Part shown: in pieces, positions 61,132 to 64,000 of the stretch
How positions within the stretch are numbered: position 1 is the stretch's first letter
How the letters are laid out: the number at the start of each line of letters is the position of its first letter
DNA from: JAGVPT01 sp049578505
GTDB lineage: Bacteria; Bacteroidota; Ignavibacteria; UBA10030; UBA8401
Assembly: GCA_049578505.1 (NCBI GenBank)
Contig: JBAUMC010000090.1
Coordinates: 40,272 to 104,271 of the forward strand
DNA length: 64,000 bases
Direction of reading: 5' to 3'
Translations under genes and position numbers: made by a program
The notes under the pieces: model-generated
Seen by the model: the letters and a program-made list of their open reading frames with translations, nothing else
What the model was told of the DNA's origin: nothing
Databases searched by the model: none

Positions 61132-62142
61132 CTACATCGTTAAAGCCATAATGGCTTTTGCAGTGTGCAGCCTGTTTTCCGCCTCATCGAAAACGATCGA
61201 GATGTCAGGATTATCCAGTATCTCGTCGGTGACCTCTTTGCCCCGGTCTGCGGGGAGAGCATGCATCAATTTTACCTTCTTGTCAGCAAGTTTAATTCTT
61301 CGTTCATCGCAAATCCAGTTCTTGTATTTTTCAAGATTGTTCTTCATTTCCTTTTTACATGCATCCTCGCTTTGCAAATAATCCTCAACGCTATAATGGC
61401 CGAATCCGCCCCAGTTTTTCGGGATCACTACTTGCGCACCTTCAAACGCTTCGTCCATGTCGTTTGTGAACTTCAGGCTCCCTCCCCCAGCCTCGGCGTT
61501 CTTGTAAGCTTTATCGATAATATTTTTGCTGAGTGGAAATTCTTTTGGATTTGCGACCGTGACATCGATGCCGTATCTGGGGAACAGGAGGATTTGTGTT
61601 TGAGGTACTGAGAGCGGCTTGGCGTGCGTCGTCGCATACGCCCAGGATATTGTGACTTTCAGCCCCCGGGGATTCTTGTCGAAGTACTCGAACAGTGTCA
61701 TTAAATCGGCGAGCCCCTGAAACGGATGGTACACATCGTCTTGCAGCGACATGACAGGAACAGTGGCGTACTTTGCCATTTCATCAAGATATTTCTTGCC
61801 GATTCCATAAAAACAATTCCGGCAGGCGATGCCGTGCCCCATCCGTGAAAGAATAATTGCAGTATCTTTTGGAGCTTCTCCGTGCGAGATTTGCATTTTA
61901 TCGGAGGTGAGGTCGTGAGCGTGGCCGCCGAGCTGCGTCATGCCTGCCTCCATCGAGTTACGAGTTCTCGTCGATTGCTCAAAAAAAATATTAAACAGTG
62001 TTTTATCGGGAAGAAGCCGGTGGGGTTCTCCCATCGCGAATTTTCTTTTTAAGTCGAATGCCGCTTCGAACGCGGTATCAAGCTCCTGTTTCGTCCAATC
62101 ATCGTCGGACAAAAAATGTTTTTTATAGAGATCAGAAACCAT
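61132..62142 (-). CDS. ygeW: YgeW-type knotted transcarbamylase
   Basis: Carbamoyltransferase of the ATCase/OTCase superfamily, 336 aa. Carbamoyl-phosphate motif in FEQSTRTRNSMEAGM, HPFQGLADLMTLFEYF as HPxQ, and HALPADRGKEVTDE replacing the HCLP of OTCase. DLTSDKMQISHGE and WGGFGHYSVEDYL match the YgeW subgroup. In urate-degrading clusters YgeW is thought to handle a ureido-propionate intermediate, feeding carbamoyl-phosphate to ATP formation. It begins downstream of ygeY by 67 bp and ends 3 bp before the next gene. Confidence 0.88.
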   Translation of the reverse strand: MVSDLYKKHFLSDDDWTKQELDTAFEAAFDLKRKFAMGEPHRLLPDKTLFNIFFEQSTRTRNSMEAGMTQLGGHAHDLTSDKMQISHGEAPKDTAIILSRMGHGIACRNCFYGIGKKYLDEMAKYATVPVMSLQDDVYHPFQGLADLMTLFEYFDKNPRGLKVTISWAYATTHAKPLSVPQTQILLFPRYGIDVTVANPKEFPLSKNIIDKAYKNAEAGGGSLKFTNDMDEAFEGAQVVIPKNWGGFGHYSVEDYLQSEDACKKEMKNNLEKYKNWICDERRIKLADKKVKLMHALPADRGKEVTDEILDNPDISIVFDEAENRLHTAKAIMALTM

Positions 62143-62209
62143 TATCGCCTCACCAATAAAAGGGTTAGTCGTCAGTCTCGCATAGCTGGTGGATTAATCA
62201 AAACAGAGG

Positions 62210-63394
62210 TCAATAGATGGAACAGAAGTAGGCATAAAAGGCCGCCGCTTTGACAAGATCGTCAACAGGGACTTTTTCGTTCGGGGCGTGGGCCAGGACT
62301 TCATTTCCCGGACCAAATCCGATAACAGGAATTTTGTATCGACCGTTAATCATCACTCCATTTGTTGAGAATGTCCATTTATCGACAACAGGTGCTTTGT
62401 GAAACAGATCTTTAAACGATTTGATGCCTGCCTGAATCACCGGATGGCTTTCTTCAAGTTTCCATGTTGGATAATATTTTTCCATCCCATATTCTTTCCC
62501 CGTATATCCTTTTTCCTGGTAGTTGAGGATTTCTACCTTAGCATTCATTCCCTCGACGATCTCTTCGACCTGTCGCACAGCCAGGGCTTTATCCTCACCC
62601 CATGTCAGTCTTCTGTCGAGATGGATTTTTGCAAAGTCCGCAACCGCGCATAAAGACGGACTCGAAGAAACAAACTCGGAGATCGTGACCGATCCCTTCC
62701 CCAAAAACGAGTCTGTATCTAACCGCTCGTTCAGTTTTTCGATTTCCAGCGCCGCCTTTGAGGCCATGTAGATTGCATTTTTGCCTCGTTCCGGGGCAGA
62801 ACCATGAGCCGAGACACCGTAAAATGATACTTCAATTTCCATCCTGCCTCGATGGCCTCGATAAATATTGAGGTTTGTCGGTTCAGTGACAATAACGCAA
62901 TCGGGCTTGAGGTGATCCTCCTCCGCGATATACTTCCAGCACAAGCCGTCGCAATCTTCTTCCATAACAGATCCGATAAAATAGACGGTTGCATCATTCG
63001 TGAAGCCGATATCTTTCAATATTTTGCCGGCAGTAACAAACGCCGCCGGTCCTCCCTTCTGGTCGACACTCCCTCTCCCGTGCACAAATCCATCTTTGAT
63101 CTCCCCAGCAAGGGGGTCGAATATCCAGTATTCACGATTGCCCACGTCTACAGTGTCAATGTGTCCATCGAGAGCTATCACCTTTTTGCCATTTCCGATT
63201 CTGCCAATGACGTTCCCCAAGCCATCGATCTTCACTTCGTCAAAAAGGGCCTCCTCCATCATTCGTTTAAGTTCGGTTGCAACTTCTTTCTCTTTTGTGC
63301 TTAAAGATTTGTTCCTGATAAGCTTTGAAAGATTGTTTGCAGTATAATTCGTATATTTTTTAGAGCTTTCATAAATTGATTGCGCAAGTTCCAT
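62210..63394 (-). CDS. ygeY: YgeY-type M20-family hydrolase
   Basis: Zinc amidohydrolase/deacylase of the M20 family, 394 aa. Metal and catalytic residues are in ALDGHIDTVDVG, GRGSVDQKGGPAAF, GSVMEEDCDGLCWKY and VTEPTNLNIYRGHRGR; the lid/dimer domain is at about 180-290. These motifs match the 'selenium metabolism-linked hydrolase' YgeY subgroup. It would open or deacylate a ureido/amide intermediate in purine-ring breakdown. It is divergent from the ygfK-like gene across a 148 bp gap that should hold promoters for both. Confidence 0.88.
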   Translation of the reverse strand: MELAQSIYESSKKYTNYTANNLSKLIRNKSLSTKEKEVATELKRMMEEALFDEVKIDGLGNVIGRIGNGKKVIALDGHIDTVDVGNREYWIFDPLAGEIKDGFVHGRGSVDQKGGPAAFVTAGKILKDIGFTNDATVYFIGSVMEEDCDGLCWKYIAEEDHLKPDCVIVTEPTNLNIYRGHRGRMEIEVSFYGVSAHGSAPERGKNAIYMASKAALEIEKLNERLDTDSFLGKGSVTISEFVSSSPSLCAVADFAKIHLDRRLTWGEDKALAVRQVEEIVEGMNAKVEILNYQEKGYTGKEYGMEKYYPTWKLEESHPVIQAGIKSFKDLFHKAPVVDKWTFSTNGVMINGRYKIPVIGFGPGNEVLAHAPNEKVPVDDLVKAAAFYAYFCSIY

Positions 63395-63542
63395 GGTTTT
63401 TCCTCATCAATGCGATTTACGCGAATGCGATACCGGTAAAACCTAAAGTACTAAACTTTCATCGAAAAACACAGATTATTTTGCGGTGGAAGGTTGGCTC
63501 GAAATTCTCTCGCGCAAATGCTCGTGAAGCAGTGAGGCATGT

Positions 63543-64000
63543 ATGTCCGACCGCATGACACCGATTCCGTTTGACCGACTCATTAATTGGATGTTTTCTG
63601 AATTCCAGCATTCAAAAACCATCTTTGGCATCCCAGCGGTAAAATTCTTCTATAAGTCCTCGCCACAGGTAATCAGAGTTTTTGATGAAACGATCGAGAC
63701 GCCGCTTGGCCCTGCCGCAGGACCTCACACACAATTAGCACAAAATATTATCGCGTCATACCTCGCCGGTGGAAGGTTCTTTGAATTGAAAACGGTTCAG
63801 CATCGTGATGACCTTGCCATCGATAAGCCGTGCATTGACGCACGGGATGAAGGATACAACATCGAATGGTCTCAAGAGCTGACGCTTGCACAATCGTACG
63901 AGGAATATCTAAAAGCCTGGTTCGCGCTCCATTTATTGAACGACGTTTTCCATTTTTCTCCATTGGGCAAGGGAGCATTCGTTTTCAACATGAGCGTCGG
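63543..64000 (+). CDS. ygfK: YgfK-like Fe-S flavoprotein oxidoreductase, 5' part only
   Basis: The first 152 codons of a gene that runs off the right edge. The product begins MSDRMTPIPFDRLINWMF and contains IFGIPAVKFF, ETPLGPAAGPHTQLAQNI, GGRFFELKTVQ, DKPCIDARDEGYNIEW and YLKAWFALHLLNDVF. These match the N-terminus of YgfK (putative selenate reductase, related to dihydropyrimidine dehydrogenase), a protein of about 1000 aa. GAGG lies 6 nt before the ATG. YgfK is part of the xdhD/ssnA cluster and is implicated in anaerobic urate reduction. The Fe-S and NADPH domains lie outside the window. Confidence 0.9.
   Translation, partial: MSDRMTPIPFDRLINWMFSEFQHSKTIFGIPAVKFFYKSSPQVIRVFDETIETPLGPAAGPHTQLAQNIIASYLAGGRFFELKTVQHRDDLAIDKPCIDARDEGYNIEWSQELTLAQSYEEYLKAWFALHLLNDVFHFSPLGKGAFVFNMSV

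Noticed and set aside
1..64000. CRISPR arrays, tRNA genes and complete insertion sequences
   Set aside because: No regularly spaced direct repeats, no convincing tRNA and no transposase gene were found by eye; a covariance-model scan would be the decisive test for tRNAs.

Overview
This 64 kb window looks like a chromosomal segment of a free-living bacterium of the Bacteroidota/Chlorobiota (FCB) group, perhaps a relative of the Ignavibacteria. That placement is inference. It rests on moderate G+C, frequent TTG/GTG starts, promoter-like sites of the form TTGN-N19-TA..TTT, and the makeup of the housekeeping blocks. No 16S gene is present to settle it. No tRNA gene, CRISPR array, prophage or complete IS was recognised.

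Layout. Positions 1-7.6 kb (+) hold phospholipid synthesis (pgsA, pgpA), then cinA, thpR, recA, recX, two tandem AI-2E/PerM-type permeases and a PolB-like 3'-5' exonuclease. Positions 7.6-10.9 kb (+) hold an arsenic operon, arsR-arsM-arsC-arsC-acr3, with two palindromic ArsR-type operators. Next come an outer-membrane beta-barrel protein and a leftward hydrolase-bioY pair. Positions 13.6-19.1 kb (+) hold prs, rplY, pth, rpsF-rpsR-rplI and argH. Positions 19.1-32.9 kb (-) hold two metallopeptidases, CIRCE-controlled groES-groEL, rsmI, nadE, a lysine aminotransferase with an aldehyde dehydrogenase, purB, an HtrA protease and plsY. Positions 32.9-36.3 kb (+) hold larB and a reverse-transsulfuration pair. 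Positions 36.3-42.8 kb (-) are one long run: psd-pssA-purS-purQ-tatA-tatA-gatA-sucD-ndk-nudix. Positions 43.2-50.2 kb (+) hold a possible small transcript, a Nif3-like protein, a zinc-ribbon coiled-coil protein, RNase HI, the RNase P RNA, recJ, yebC, ruvC and ruvA. dinB follows on the minus strand.

The most notable part is 52.4-64.0 kb. It holds an ssnA-like amidohydrolase, a three-subunit molybdenum hydroxylase (FAD, 2Fe-2S and Mo subunits), a MoaD/ThiS-like protein, a MocA-like Mo-cofactor nucleotidyltransferase, two fold-type II PLP enzymes, a YgeW-type transcarbamylase, a YgeY-type hydrolase and the first 152 codons of a YgfK-like oxidoreductase. This gene set matches the E. coli xdh/yge/ygf/ssnA cluster and the gut-bacterial clusters for anaerobic purine/urate breakdown. 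Here the canonical diaminopropionate ammonia-lyase YgeX is absent, and two other PLP enzymes sit where it might be expected.

A second novelty is a family of short non-coding elements with four copies in three places (10965-11106, 42914-43152 and a tandem pair at 51414-51703). They have 16-17 bp terminal inverted repeats and 6-7 bp target duplications. Nearly all their length variation comes from extra small palindromes inserted at the tips of two internal hairpins.
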